DNA from: Colocasia esculenta
Lineage: Eukaryota > Streptophyta > Magnoliopsida > Alismatales > Araceae
Assembly: GCA_014218235.1 (NCBI GenBank)
Contig: CM024755.1
Span: forward strand, 39,204,713 to 39,268,712
Direction: 5' to 3'
DNA: 64,000 nt
Numbering within the stretch: position 1 is the stretch's first letter; each line of letters begins with the position of its first letter. The notes below the pieces were generated by a model. That model ran no database searches. It was not told the DNA's origin and saw only the letters and a program-made list of their open reading frames with translations. Positions 21,835-32,399 of this stretch are shown one piece after another. The position numbers were made by a program, and so were the translations under genes.

Positions 21835-22557
21835 TTTTCAAACTAGCCGTTGAGGAAGATAGCCGTTGAAGTAAGATGGTTGTTGTAATCTAACCGTTTG
21901 AGAAGAGTCTTTAGGATCCTTTGGATCTTGGAACTTTTGTCCAGAGGTTCTGGAAATTTGCCTTTTCCCAAGGTCTTCACAGGCAGAAGCCGTTTGCTAT
22001 AGCTAGAAGATAAGCTCTTTGATACTTGGGCTGAGCGGCCTATGTGCAACAATAAATGTCTGTATGAAAGGACAAGACAAAGACAAGAGTATATCCATAC
22101 CTTTTTGGTAGGTGAGTCAGTGTAGTACAACAGAACAATATGGAACCTAGTATTCTTAGTCCTTTTGGAAAGTAAGGCAAACAGACAGAAAGTTTAAGGT
22201 GTGGGTCTGTCAGTGGTAGGTGAGATTGTCAGATACAATGCGCCTAACTTCCACATAAATGCTTTGAGTCTTTGTAGAAGGAATAGTTTGAAATAAAAGA
22301 TCATCAGAACTGTAAGCATTAAATGTATGTTCATATTTTGTTCCAGAGAAGTGACTCTGTGAAGATACTGAATTTTCTGTCACAAACTATATTAAAGAAA
22401 TAATGATCTTATAGAATTTTGAAGATCCATATAATAAGCAGTCATAAACAAATTATTTTTATGCTAAAGAGAGATTACCATCAATCAGTAGAGATTTCAT
22501 AACATTTAGAAACTGACAGAAGTATACTGAAAAAGTACAAGTGTACAGCTGACAGTG

Positions 22558-22870
22558 TAGTCGAATTCAGTAGAACAGGTGATTCGATTCAAGAGGAATA
22601 GAGTGAGTCGAATACAGTATGTGAATCGAATACAGTGTAAAAGATGTGAATCGAATACAGTATAACATATGTGAATTGGAGATGTGAATCGAATACAATA
22701 TAACATATGTGAATCGAATACAATGTAAAAGATGTGAATCAAATACAGTATAACATATGTGAATCGGAGATGTGAATCGAATACAGTATAACATATGTGA
22801 ATCGAATACAGTGTAAAAGATGTGAATCGAATACAGAGTGTAAAAGATGTGAATCGAATACAGTGTAAAA
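22558..22870. repeat. GAATCGAATAC tandem array in element A 5' LTR
   Basis: Same units and order as the array in the 3' LTR, with only scattered substitutions. The copy number is conserved, so the array has not expanded or contracted since insertion. Confidence 0.85.
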
Positions 22871-23031
22871 TATGTGTACTTAGAAAAACTTTTGGTCTTT
22901 CAAAATGTTGAAACTGACGAAATTTTGTAGTAGATCTATATCATGATACAGATAAAATATTTCATTTAAAGATTTGTCTTATCAAAATAATTGATTGTTT
23001 AAAGACTTATGAGGAGTTGCTCAACACGAAG

Positions 23032-23344
23032 GTTCGTGTCCTAGTGTGATTCTAGCGCGAGGAGGCTATTCGGAACGTAGAATTGCCATATCTACACTAT
23101 TCTTTACATTCTTGGTGTTGGTAGGGGAACTTTTTACATGTCATGGCATGGTTTTATTCGACTAGATCGGTTTAAAACTTTAAGTTGTATTATTTAATGT
23201 TCATATCATGAAAGTTATCATGTGGAATTCGAATAGTGAGCTGAGTGGTGTGGAAATGGTTGTTTGTAGTGGTTTTGAGTGGTTTCAGATTGGGTTCTAT
23301 GTGCCTTGCATTCTGACTGAGAATGAGACAACCAGTCTGCCGCG
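23032..23344. other. gypsy LTR-like flank between element A and a solo LTR
   Basis: No coding signal. The sequence (for example GCGCGAGGAGGCTATTCGG) continues across later insertions into 25585-29050, which resembles Del/Tekay LTR sequence, so this is probably part of one old LTR. Confidence 0.4.
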
Positions 23345-23349
23345 TTCTC

Positions 23350-25579
23350 TGTTGGCCCTCGGATGATATGGCAGCAAGCTCAATCTATCTAGAGGGGGGG
23401 GGGGGTGAATAGAATAGCTACAGAAATTCTGAAACTAAAACGCAAAAAACACAACTTTAAAACTTTGGTTAGTGAATGTGATAGTGTGTGATAGAGAGTA
23501 TCTGTACGGAACACAAATGAACATAGAGAATTTTATCCTAGTTCGGTATTTCATAGAAGGAAGACCTACGTCTAGTCCCCAAGTAAAATTTTGAGATTTC
23601 ACTAACCGAGGTACAATCCCCCCAAAGATATACAAACCCACAGCTCCGCGTTGGTCCTCTTCCTTTCTGAGTAGGAAAGAAACTCACTTCTATTACAGGT
23701 CAAGAAGCTACCCTCCTGGAACAAACCCCAGTACGGTTCTGTTCGAACAAACCCCAACAAGGTTCTGATGACACTAACCCCAGCTAGGGTCTTCCCTTAA
23801 CCAAAAGGATGTGCTAAGAACAGTCCCTTAGCTGGACAGAAATCACCAGCAACCCCACTGGCCTTCTCTTCACACAGGAAGAGGCTCACTGTATACAATC
23901 CTACAACTGGACAGAAATCTTTTTTAGAAAAGAAAGAACATACTGAGAGTTGTACAATAATGGACACTAACACAGAAAACACTCAGCTGAAAGACTCTCC
24001 CCAAATTTACAATTGCAGCATAGAGAGAGTGAAGAGAGGAGATGAGCTTGAAGCTTAAAGACTTCAGATGGTTGCTTGCACACTTCTTCTTTGGCATGAG
24101 CTATTTCTCTCTTCCTTTTGAGTGTATGTGGAGTTGAGGTTTCTCACTAGATGTACACTCTTTGAATGATCTTCAGGAAAGCTCTCTTTTCTTCTTTAAA
24201 CTTCTGTTTCTATATATGAGCTTCAGAAATCTGCCTGTTGGAATTTGGTCGTTGGAAGCTAGCCGTTGAAGGATGTCTGTTGAGAGGAGACTTTGATATT
24301 TTTAGGTTTGTCCATCAAATCTTTAGCTTCATGAGTCCCAACATCTTTAGGCTATATTTTGTAGCTTCATGCTTGAGAGACAGTTTCATTAATGCTCTGC
24401 AGGTTCCATACCCAAGACTGAAAGCTTGAGTAAGCTTCAGTGGGTGGCTGCACATCTAAAACAATATAAAAAGCATAGATACCTCCATACCTTGGAGATA
24501 GGTGAGATAGAAATATATAGTATGAAGAAGTTCAGACAGAAATATTTAGAGCATTTAAGAGTGAACAGATAGTTGTATATATGGGGAATACAAGAACTCT
24601 TTCTGAAAGTCATGGTATTTCTGACAGTGGTAGGTAGATTTTGACAGATAGCCCATACATCTTATATCTACCATCGCATTAAAACTTTAGTCCATTTGTC
24701 AAACAGGAATAGACCTTAAATTTCTGACAGTGAGAAAGACAATAAGCATATAGACATTGTAGATCTCAAAAAGACATTTCAAATGAAATAGATATATAAT
24801 ATTTTTCCCGCCAAAAGATATTTGAATTTTATGATGGCAGAAAAATAATTATAAGTCTCATAGAAAATATTCTTATGTAAAAGAGATTCCAATATGAATA
24901 ATGAAAACTTATGTAATGATGTACATTAAGTTGTGCTCACTGATAGAGACTTAAAAGATCATCTAAGTACATATATACAGAAGTTGATATGAGAAACTTC
25001 GACTTTCAAGAAGTCAGAGTAAGGCTTAATAGATAACCAATCGGTACAAAGACTTCAACTTATCAGAAGTCGGAGTAGGTCCAACGTCGACTTTTCAAGA
25101 GTCGGAGTGCTAACATTTGTTCATCAGTCGAAGCATTACTTCGACTTTTCAAGAGTCAGAGTCTAGAGTCGGAGTTAGTATGATATACAATGTACGCTGT
25201 GGACTTAGAAAAAAATCTGAGGAAACCAATAGCTGTTGACAGGCAGGTTGTATCTATCGACAGCCTAGTTCCTAAATCAGAAATACAGTTCTGGAAGACA
25301 CATATACTGCAGTACCTATTGACAGCCTGTGAGCATCTGTCGACAACCGTTGTTCAAACATATTGTTTATAAAATACATTCTTTTGTGATACCATTATAG
25401 TGCATTTGAAGATTATATATGCAGATGGTTATGCACTAATTGAATGTTCAAACATATACGTGAAATGCATGAGTTTTCAGATTAATACCAAAACATGATA
25501 TGGCATAAACATAAGCTTTATTTAGTCAAGAGTTTTAGTTATCACCAAAACATGAGATGAACAAAAGAGTGGTTCAACA
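23350..25579 (-). mobile_element. solo LTR of a Sirevirus-like copia element, 2.2 kb
   Basis: TGTTGGCCC...GGTTCAACA with 5 bp inverted ends and a perfect TTCTC duplication at 23345-23349 and 25580-25584, and no internal region. It carries, near its left end, CTAGAGGGGG...GTGAATAGA, the reverse complement of the copia U5 motif, so it reads on the minus strand. A TATA site (TATATAG, minus) lies at 24210-24218, with TCGA-type repeats upstream at 24985-25345. It is the same family as the solo LTR at 56192-58073. It formed by recombination between the LTRs of a full element. Confidence 0.92.
24985..25345. repeat. CTTCGACT/AGTCGGAG inverted-repeat array in solo LTR
   Basis: Repeated imperfect hairpin units of the form ACTTCGACT-TTTCAAG-AGTCGGAGT (9 bp arms), at least four between about 24995 and 25170. 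Four degenerate copies of CTGTCGACAG follow (for example CTATCGACAG and CTGTCGACAA) between about 25230 and 25345. This places a second motif, the one typical of element B, in another LTR family. Confidence 0.75.
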
Positions 25580-25584
25580 TTCTC

Positions 25585-26073
25585 ATGTGAATGCGACGAT
25601 ATGTTGTCGAGATTAGGTTGCGACTTGTTTACTGTCGTATTGGTAGGTGTGGTTGCAACATATCGATGTGTCGCGTTTTGAATGGCGACTAGGAGCATGT
25701 CACCTTCTGCATTTTGAGGCTTGTGGTTGTTCCACTTGCAATATGGGTCCTGTGGGAGCCCGGTTTCCATATTCTCTTGCTAGTCTAATATGTTTAAGCA
25801 AATGTGAATGTTATTTATGCATGGATTTAAGGGAACTGAGTAAATTATTGATAACGTGAAGATGCTAAGTATGATGTAAGGTATTTTCAGTTTAATATTA
25901 AGAATGTGGTTTTCATCGTAAAGCTTAATGGTTATGACTGTAAGATTTTCAAACTTGTTCAGTAGTTGGTAATGATCAGTTGTGATTTATGTGCGTGGCC
26001 GAGTTTGGTGGTCCGACGCTTATCCGGAATGTCTCTCCAGTCGAGTACCCCAAGTTCTCTGTGAGCCAAGCAT
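25585..26073. other. gypsy LTR-like segment with GCGAC/GTCGC units
   Basis: No gene. From about 25588 to 25690 three units pair GCGAC with GTCGA or GTCGC about 8-12 bp apart, like those in the Tat-like LTR at 29307-29718. The remainder resembles old Del-type LTR sequence. Confidence 0.45.
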
Positions 26074-26078
26074 GTGTG

Positions 26079-26589
26079 TGTTGGGAGGGGACAGCACTCA
26101 GACCAGCGACAACTCTCTCACACTACCCACTCGTAGATACCAGAGAGAGATAGAAGGAGGTGGGAAGAAGAACACATGAACACCAGATTTTTACGTGGTT
26201 CGGAGGCAAGAAGCCTTCCTACGTCCACGGCCACAACAGCTTTCAATGCTTCTTCTCCAAGAAAAGATACACACTATGTCACATACAAAGAGGACAAAAC
26301 CCCCCTTTATATACTGGGAGGAAAGGGCGCCACAATCGAGTCACACAAGGGCAAAAGGGTCCTGTCTCTGAATCGCCTCAGAACGACATTCGACTGTATG
26401 AGTCGAATCCTCCATATTTGACATTCGACTGCATGAGTCGAATCCTTCATGCTGACATTCAACTGCATGAGTCGAATCATTCACATCTGACATTCGACTA
26501 CGTGAGTCGAATCATTCAATCTGACATTCGAACCGCGACCTGACCCCTTATGGAGATCTGCTTCAGAGTTCGGGCTCCACATTCTAACA
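26079..26589 (-). mobile_element. 511 bp copia-type solo LTR
   Basis: TGTTGGGAGG...TTCTAACA with a perfect GTGTG duplication at 26074-26078 and 26590-26594. A TATATAAAG box reads on the minus strand at about 26305-26315. The plus strand carries TTTTTACGTGGTTCGG, the antisense of a block that also occurs in the element A LTR, which supports minus orientation. A five-unit hairpin array lies upstream of the TATA box. It could be a solo LTR or one end of a short TRIM; no second copy was seen. Confidence 0.85.
26387..26535. repeat. five-unit ATTCGACT...AGTCGAAT hairpin array
   Basis: Units start at 26387, 26422, 26456, 26491 and 26525, an even 34-35 bp period. Each reads CATTCGACT, five bases, then AGTCGAATC, an inverted repeat with 8 bp arms; the last unit is cut short. 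Each has two TCGA cores. Confidence 0.9.
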
Positions 26590-26594
26590 GTGTG

Positions 26595-27128
26595 TGCTCG
26601 AGTTTGTCCCAATATTGTGTAACAGTAAAGGTCTGTGTCATCTTCCTGGACACCTTCTCTCATTTGTCGAGTTGTACATCCGACTAAGGGAAAGATGACA
26701 GTGAGGCAACCACTTGTGGTGTGCGAGTGTTCTTCTATTCGGTCATTTGTAGCACGCTCGTGGTTGGGGGAGTGGACATCGGTAGATGTACTAGTCCCCA
26801 ACTAGTTCTGTGTTGCCACTTGCCTCACTCTGCGGGCCCCAGAACCCGTAGAGATGTGTTAGGCGTAGGTCTGCAGCATGTGTCGCTACATGTGGTGTTG
26901 GTTGGTCTCCACAGTTCTTTGACTTATGTAGTGTTGTTGTGGACTCTTGTGGGTTCTTGTTCGTAGAAGGTCCTAGACTAGCTACCCAGGTACCGTGGTC
27001 TGAGTGGTAGCGTCATACTTTCCGACTCAGACTTTTCGTAATTGTAGTGGTTACTTTCATACACTATACTAGTTGGTTGTCAAGCTATAATAGATTATGT
27101 TTATATCAATGTGATAGATGTTTTAGCC
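26595..27128. other. gypsy LTR-like sequence, no gene
   Basis: Mixed-composition sequence without a supported ORF. It is continuous, across the 511 bp LTR, with the segment to its left. Probably part of the same old LTR. Confidence 0.35.
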
Positions 27129-27137
27129 CCATGAGCT

Positions 27138-27775
27138 TTTTTTTTTTTTTTTTTTTTTGGTAAAAGCGGTCCTCAAGGCCTCAAACTAGGAGAGTGCACC
27201 CTTCCTCAAAGAGGAAAGCTGTTCTCACTCCACCAGTGAGTTCCCTGGGCCGAAAGATTATATATAGATAAAACCATTACAATAGGGGTCTAAGAAAACC
27301 CAATTAAACCATTCTAACATGCATAAGACCAGATTTATCCATTACAACTGGCCCTTTACAAGGATGAGGAAGATTGGAAGCCCCCCAAAAGACATTATTT
27401 TCCTTAGAAATAACAGCAAAATTTGCAAGATAATCTGCCACTTGGTTTGTTTCCCTGTAGGCATGAACTAGCGGGATGTGCTTCTAGATGAGAGTATTCT
27501 TCACTTCTCTCCACCATCTTAAAGAGGTCCAAGAGACCTCCTTATTTGCCTAGATGGAATTGACAATGACCTGAGAATCCGAATAAACTATGGAAACGCG
27601 GTAACCCATAATAGATGCAAGGCGAAGGCCATCACATAACGCTCTGGTTTCAGCAAGCATACTAGTTCCATCGCCATAGAAATGTGCAAAGGCGATCTAA
27701 ACATTGCCTTTAGAATCACGAATGCAAACTCCACCACCACACGCTCCAGGATTGCCCTTGCATGCCCCACACGCT
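27138..27775 (-). mobile_element. 5'-truncated LINE (RNase H and 3' end)
   Basis: A run of about 21 T on plus marks the poly(A) tail of a minus-strand LINE. A 9 bp target duplication, CCATGAGCT, lies at 27129-27137 and 27776-27784. On the minus strand the body encodes the end of a plant L1-type RNase H: Leu-Ala-Glu-Thr-Arg-Ala-Leu (Glu), Tyr-Ser-Asp-Ser-Gln (Asp) and Val-Ala-Asp-Tyr-Leu-Ala (Asp) are all seen. Two TAG stops interrupt it. 5' truncation and a tail next to the duplication are standard for LINE insertion. Confidence 0.9.
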
Positions 27776-27784
27776 CCATGAGCT

Positions 27785-29050
27785 AATGGTTAGGGCTCTG
27801 TGGTGTCTTGAGAACATGGTTTAATGTTGACCTTCTTCCGGTTAGTTGAATAGTTGATTTAATGATCGTGGTTCGTGGCATCTCATTAGTTAGTGTTACT
27901 GTTTAGCTATCTTTAATTATGTTCCTTTTATGTTAACTGAGTTAATAAGGTAATCCCTATTATTTATGTTAATTTCCTATAATTTGAATGATTCCTTTAA
28001 ATTGTTATGTTTGAGTTGGTTAGTGTGGTTATGATTGCACCTACTTCTTATGGTTACCCATGGGTCTAGTATGTTTTTTTGGGATTTTTCTACTAAGCCA
28101 GTGACTTGTGAGGCTTACACCCTTACAGACTCTTTTTAGGTGTTTAGCAACGAGTGTGGTTCTCGAGGGAGGATTTCTACCACCAACAGTTGAGTGAGTT
28201 ATTGTTCTTGTTGCACACCTCGAGATATTCCCCAGGTTGTTGTACTTTTCTTCTGGACAAGTAATATTGTGTTGGAACAATGTAATTTACAACTGTGTAT
28301 GAGAGCATATACTTTATCATATATCTTTATACAATGTGGTTGTCTTTTATATTCTTACTGGACATGTGTTAATGATATTCCTTGTGAGACTTCTGTCTGT
28401 TCACGGGAGGCGGGTCTGGATATGAAGCCTCCTCGGACATAAATATCTAGGGTCACTACACTCATCAATTCATCTACTCTTCTCATCTATTCTTGGTACT
28501 CTATATGGCTGTGACTGATTGTCTAAAGATAAGAAAAATGACTAATGTTTGGCAATATAAAAGCTTGATCTGCTTCTAGGAGGAGCGCCTAAAAGTGCTA
28601 GTGTCTGCGAGAGTTAATTGACCATGGTGTCTGGTATTACACCCAAGTGCTATACTATCTCGATCTATCTAAAGACAATCAAACTCGTGAAAGTACTAGA
28701 CTATACTTGTTACATGACATGACTTGAATGTTATGTGCTCTGTGGCCATTACCTGTTCTCGTGCTATACTTGTGCTCGTTGCTATATGTCATCTTCATGC
28801 TATTACTTTCTTGACTTGACTAGACTTGATATGACACTCTTTCTGTAGTTACTCTACTTGTTAATGCATTAATCTCTTTAAACCTACCTGGTCAAGAGAT
28901 ATATAAGACCTACTGGATGTTATCACTCATTAAGTGGTATCCATGACTATTTCAGGTGAGTCTAACGAGGAAGACAACACACACGAGAACGGGGATGACC
29001 AAGGGTGAACGAGCATCCCTATTGAAGATTTAGCGTGTGTAGACATGCCA
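27785..29050. other. old Del/Tekay-like LTR remnant
   Basis: No ORF. The stretch near 28890-29000 (CCTACTGGATGTTATCACTC, then TTTCAGGTGAGTC and GGGATGACC) matches in order the block near the end of the Del-like LTRs at 36140-36260 and 41545-41660. It is a diverged LTR of that class, read on plus, and the likely target into which element A, the two solo LTRs and the LINE inserted. Confidence 0.55.
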
Positions 29051-30485
29051 TTTTGACATCATACTGAGTACATTTCATGTTATACTGCAATGCCTCAAAG
29101 TGGCTCTCTTCAATTAACCTCTTGAGTGATTTTCCTATTTTTTTGGATTTTTCTAGGATTTTTAGGAATTTTTCTAGGGATATAGAGGGGTCTTCTATGC
29201 ACAACTGATTCGTGATGGACACAGTGGTCGCGGTTTAAGGAGTTTGATCCGCAATGGATTAAACCGTCATGTATCACACTTTTTTTTCTGGTGCCTACCA
29301 TGTTTTGAAATCGTGTCCAGCCAAACCGTCGCATTTAAGAGTTTCCAATTTCGAATTATAGTAATTTCTAAAATTATTTTTTGGAAAAATTTTCTTGCTA
29401 ATTAGAATCGCGTCCACATATTCCGTCGCGTTTCTGACCTTCCATCATATGAAGATCGATTCCTATCAGAAGATCGATTCTTTCAAATACGCGACCACTC
29501 ATATCGTCGTGATTCAACATTTCCATTTAATAAAATTGGAAAGAATCAATCGATATTGGAAGTGTTTTAAATGCGTCGGTCTATGTCGTCGCGATTCTAA
29601 AACCTGCTATAATCAATGTTTGGGAAGGCTTAATCGAAGTAAGTGGATCTTGTTAAACGCGACGCTTGGGTCAGTCGTGATTCATTTTAATAGGCGACCA
29701 CTATGTCCGTCGCAATTTATCAAATTTACCCTTATAAGAAGACCCCCGAGGCCATTGTTTCAGACACATCAAAAAAGCATTAAGGCGAAGCCCTGCTGCG
29801 CTGAAGAGTCAAACTCCAAGCTTGAAGTGAAGAGTCACTTCCCCAAGCACCATTGTCAAGTCCTCATCCCTTGGAGCTTGGTGTTCTTCATCTCAAGTGC
29901 ATTGGAGCTTGAGGAGGCTCCCTCCAATTTGTGCATTGCAGCACCAAACCACTTCGCCAATTCTTCTTTTCTCCCTTCATTCTCACTTTTAGTTTTTCAT
30001 TTCATTTGCTTAGTACATTCATCCATCATTTTCACACACTCACTTCACTTCTATCATACCTAGTTACTTAGGGGTTTAACACCACCTCCACAAGGTGTGT
30101 TCAAACCCATGCAATTGCATTTTTCTTACATTTCCTTGAATTTGATACTACGCAACTTATACTAATTTCTTCTGCATTTGTTTGCTTGTTTCTTATTTTT
30201 GCAAGGTAACCGCGAACTAAAGTCTTCTCTGTCGGCTGGCCGGTTGGAGGAGTAAGAGTAAACCCACCTTCTTCATCTCCTGCAATCTTTGGGTGAAGGT
30301 AATTAACGCTCCACCTCTCACTTACTCCTTCGGTACCCTCGTGTACCTGGCGATCACACCCTCCATTCTCGTGCACACACGCACTCCCTCCCTTTTCTTC
30401 CTCGTCTATCTTTTATTTCTTTTAAAATTTTCTTTCTTTTTTTAATCATTCTTTGTGGTGTGTTTGAACGAAAAGCACATTCACA
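29050..30485 (+). repeat. 5' LTR region of the Tat-like element (start unresolved)
   Basis: Ends about two bases before the primer site, at a CA. It contains six inverted-repeat GCGAC/GTCGC units. No second LTR copy is available for comparison, so the left boundary is uncertain. Short ORFs here are not supported. Confidence 0.5.
29307..29718. repeat. GCGAC...GTCGC inverted-repeat units (six)
   Basis: Units of about 30 bp begin near 29307, 29405, 29485, 29569, 29655 and 29691. Each has a left arm like AAATCGCGAC, a spacer of about 10 bp and a right arm like GTCGCGATTC. The first five are spaced 80-98 bp apart. Confidence 0.8.
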
Positions 30486-30488
30486 AAT

Positions 30489-30506
30489 TGGCGATCCCAG
30501 TGGGAC
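30489..30506 (+). promoter_or_regulatory. primer binding site of the Tat-like element
   Basis: TGGCGATCCCAGTGGGAC follows a CA-ended sequence, in the position and TGGCGA form usual for Tat-lineage primer sites. I could not identify the matching tRNA from memory. Confidence 0.6.
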
Positions 30507-31552
30507 TTCTTTTTATTTTAGTTGTGGTTACCTCTCCTTCGGCACCTACGTGTGCCCCACCTTTCGACACCCACGTGTGTCCCTCCCTTCGTACCCCATA
30601 TGGTACAACTCCCCTTCCTTCATACCCCACGTGGTACTCCTTTGAGATCCTCGCCATTACCAAGTTGTGTTAGTGTTTCTTTTTCTCACTCTATAAAGTT
30701 TGATTAGAAAAAAAAATCATCATCTTACTCCCCTCCCCCTTTACTTACCTTTACTTGAAGAAAGCATGTCCACTTGACTCTTATTCTTTTCAATTGGTTG
30801 GCTGATAGCATGATTGTCTGATTTACAGCTTTTATATACGTCCTTGGGTTTCTTTTGAATCACGACGTGTTCAGACGTCGTGTTTTGTGATTTTGCGCGC
30901 CAGCATACCCCATCGCGATTTGTGACAGACACCGAAGGGAGTTGTCACGGCTCTTACAGCTTCTGCGAGCTGTCAGATCCGCGACCAACTGAACGGTCGT
31001 GATTTAGCTTGAAGACGACTGAACTTGTCGCATTTTTGTCTGTTCACAGAGAGCTAGGTTTCTGTCGTCTCTTGCATTCTTTTGCATTACAGGGCATACT
31101 TTGGCAGAGGGACTTCCTTCCCTCCTTACACTAGGATCCAAATACCTCTTTTGGTGAGGGCTATCTCTCCATTGGGCATTCCATCTCATTGGACTAGAGA
31201 ATCCTTATCGGGACCTCCGTAACTCACCGTACCCTGTGGATTCCCTCACGGTGGACCGAGCAGGTTGTACCACCCTGGAGACCCGTGATTGAATATCCCA
31301 TCTTTAGAAGAAGTTTTCTTAGTGAATCCTAAGTCCTCATCATACCCATCTAGGTTCATACCTACACTGGAGTGAAATATGTCAACAAAATCCACCTTGA
31401 ATCATACTGAAACAATTAATTGGATGTAAGTATCCACCAAGTGTTTGATTAAAAGCCATTAACTTCTCTCTCAAACTTGTGTGAGTATTTGTTTGTTAAT
31501 AAACTTTTGTGCTTAAAATTCCATGTTGCTTCATTTAGGCAAATCCCTCAGA
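30507..31552 (+). other. untranslated leader of the Tat-like element
   Basis: No supported gene. Hairpin units with GTCG/CGAC occur near 30857-31035. The block 31130-31310 (GGACCTCCGTAACTC and similar) is a diverged match to a block of the Del-like LTR near 35010-35170, hinting that this leader and the Del LTR share ancestry or that a fragment is embedded here. Confidence 0.4.
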
Positions 31553-32399
31553 ATGGCCGAATACGAGGATATGGGTTACCATGAGGATGTCTATGATGTG
31601 GTGTATGACTCTATTGAACCAGTTGCACAACTCCCTAATGAACCCCATGCAGGTCCGTCCACTTCGCAAGTCCATGCGGTGGATTCATAGTCTCCCCACC
31701 ATTCCCCGAGGCATGTTGCTGGAGATGCCTCTGCTTCTATTGATTTGTCCCAGCTAGTGGACCTTCTCTAGAATTTCCAACCCTCCCAACTCCAGGAGGT
31801 TCAAGTTGCTTTAAAGGGGAAATCCATCCCCGAACCCATTCAATCTCTCCACCCAAACACGGGTGCCTTCTATGCTGAACCCACTCGCGACCCGACGGTC
31901 CGAGCCTCCCCGCCCCCCTCTCGGGCTAACTCTATTACACACTCTCACCCCCACAGCCCTGTTGGGAGGCCTTCCCTTGTCCGGCCAACCCCTCCGCGGC
32001 AATGCTCACTTACCCTCTCCTAGCTCCAGTCCATGTTTCTGCGCCCGTTGGCGCACCTCCACGCTACCACTCAGTTCAAGTGAGCGCACCCCAACCCCAT
32101 TCTTCCGGGGTGCCTCCCAAACCTTCCTCTGATCAACTCACCCAAGCACTTCTCGTGAAGGTGAGTCATTTAGAGCAGGATTTGAAAAGGGTGTTTGTAC
32201 CCAAAGACTCCTTCGAGTTGGCTCTCCTTTCTATGCCAGTCTTCCACCTCCCCCCCTCCGAGCTACCAGTTTACCACCGCTACAACGGCACCGGCAATCC
32301 ATTCGTACATATCAAAGAAATCATGTACGAATCTTCATTCTAGAAAAATGACAATCGTGCACTTGCCTTTCTATTCTGGAGATCCTTAGATGGTCCCGC
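31553..32399 (+). pseudogene. gag of the Tat-like element, N-terminal part
   Basis: Opens at an ATG with an acidic, Tyr-rich start and runs through a Pro/Ser-rich region. In-frame stops (first near 31688) and at least one frameshift are present. A heptad-like stretch and the Pro-Pro-Ser-Glu-Leu-Pro-x-Tyr pattern precede the capsid-like core near 32290-32399, where the Del-like element cuts it. The remainder resumes at 41935 in the same order. Confidence 0.7.

Larger units (their letters stand above)
286..23026 (-). mobile_element. Sirevirus-like Ty1/copia retrotransposon, element A (hosts nested element B)
   Basis: Two 1.93 kb direct repeats flank gag, protease, integrase, RT and RNase H, all on the minus strand, in copia order (integrase before RT). 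The element is bounded by TG...CA ends and by a perfect target duplication, CGAAG, at 281-285 and 23027-23031. A methionine-initiator-tRNA primer site lies next to the right LTR and a polypurine tract next to the left LTR, which fixes the orientation. Long LTRs, a large gag with two zinc knuckles around a coiled coil, extra ORFs after pol and duplicated polypurine tracts fit the Sirevirus lineage. Without element B and its duplication it would be about 12.8 kb. The LTRs differ by roughly 2 percent by eye, so insertion is fairly recent. Confidence 0.93.
21100..23026 (-). repeat. 5' LTR of element A
   Basis: Begins TGTTTGATCG and ends GCTCAACA on plus, then the CGAAG duplication. It is read on the minus strand. 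It carries the tandem array near 22558-22870, a TATA-like site near 21825-21834 and the conserved C-rich U5 motif near 21130-21150. Confidence 0.93.

Noticed and set aside
27588..27779. 63-codon minus-strand ORF
   Set aside because: It is an out-of-frame shadow of the LINE RNase H, whose true frame is recognisable but carries two stops.
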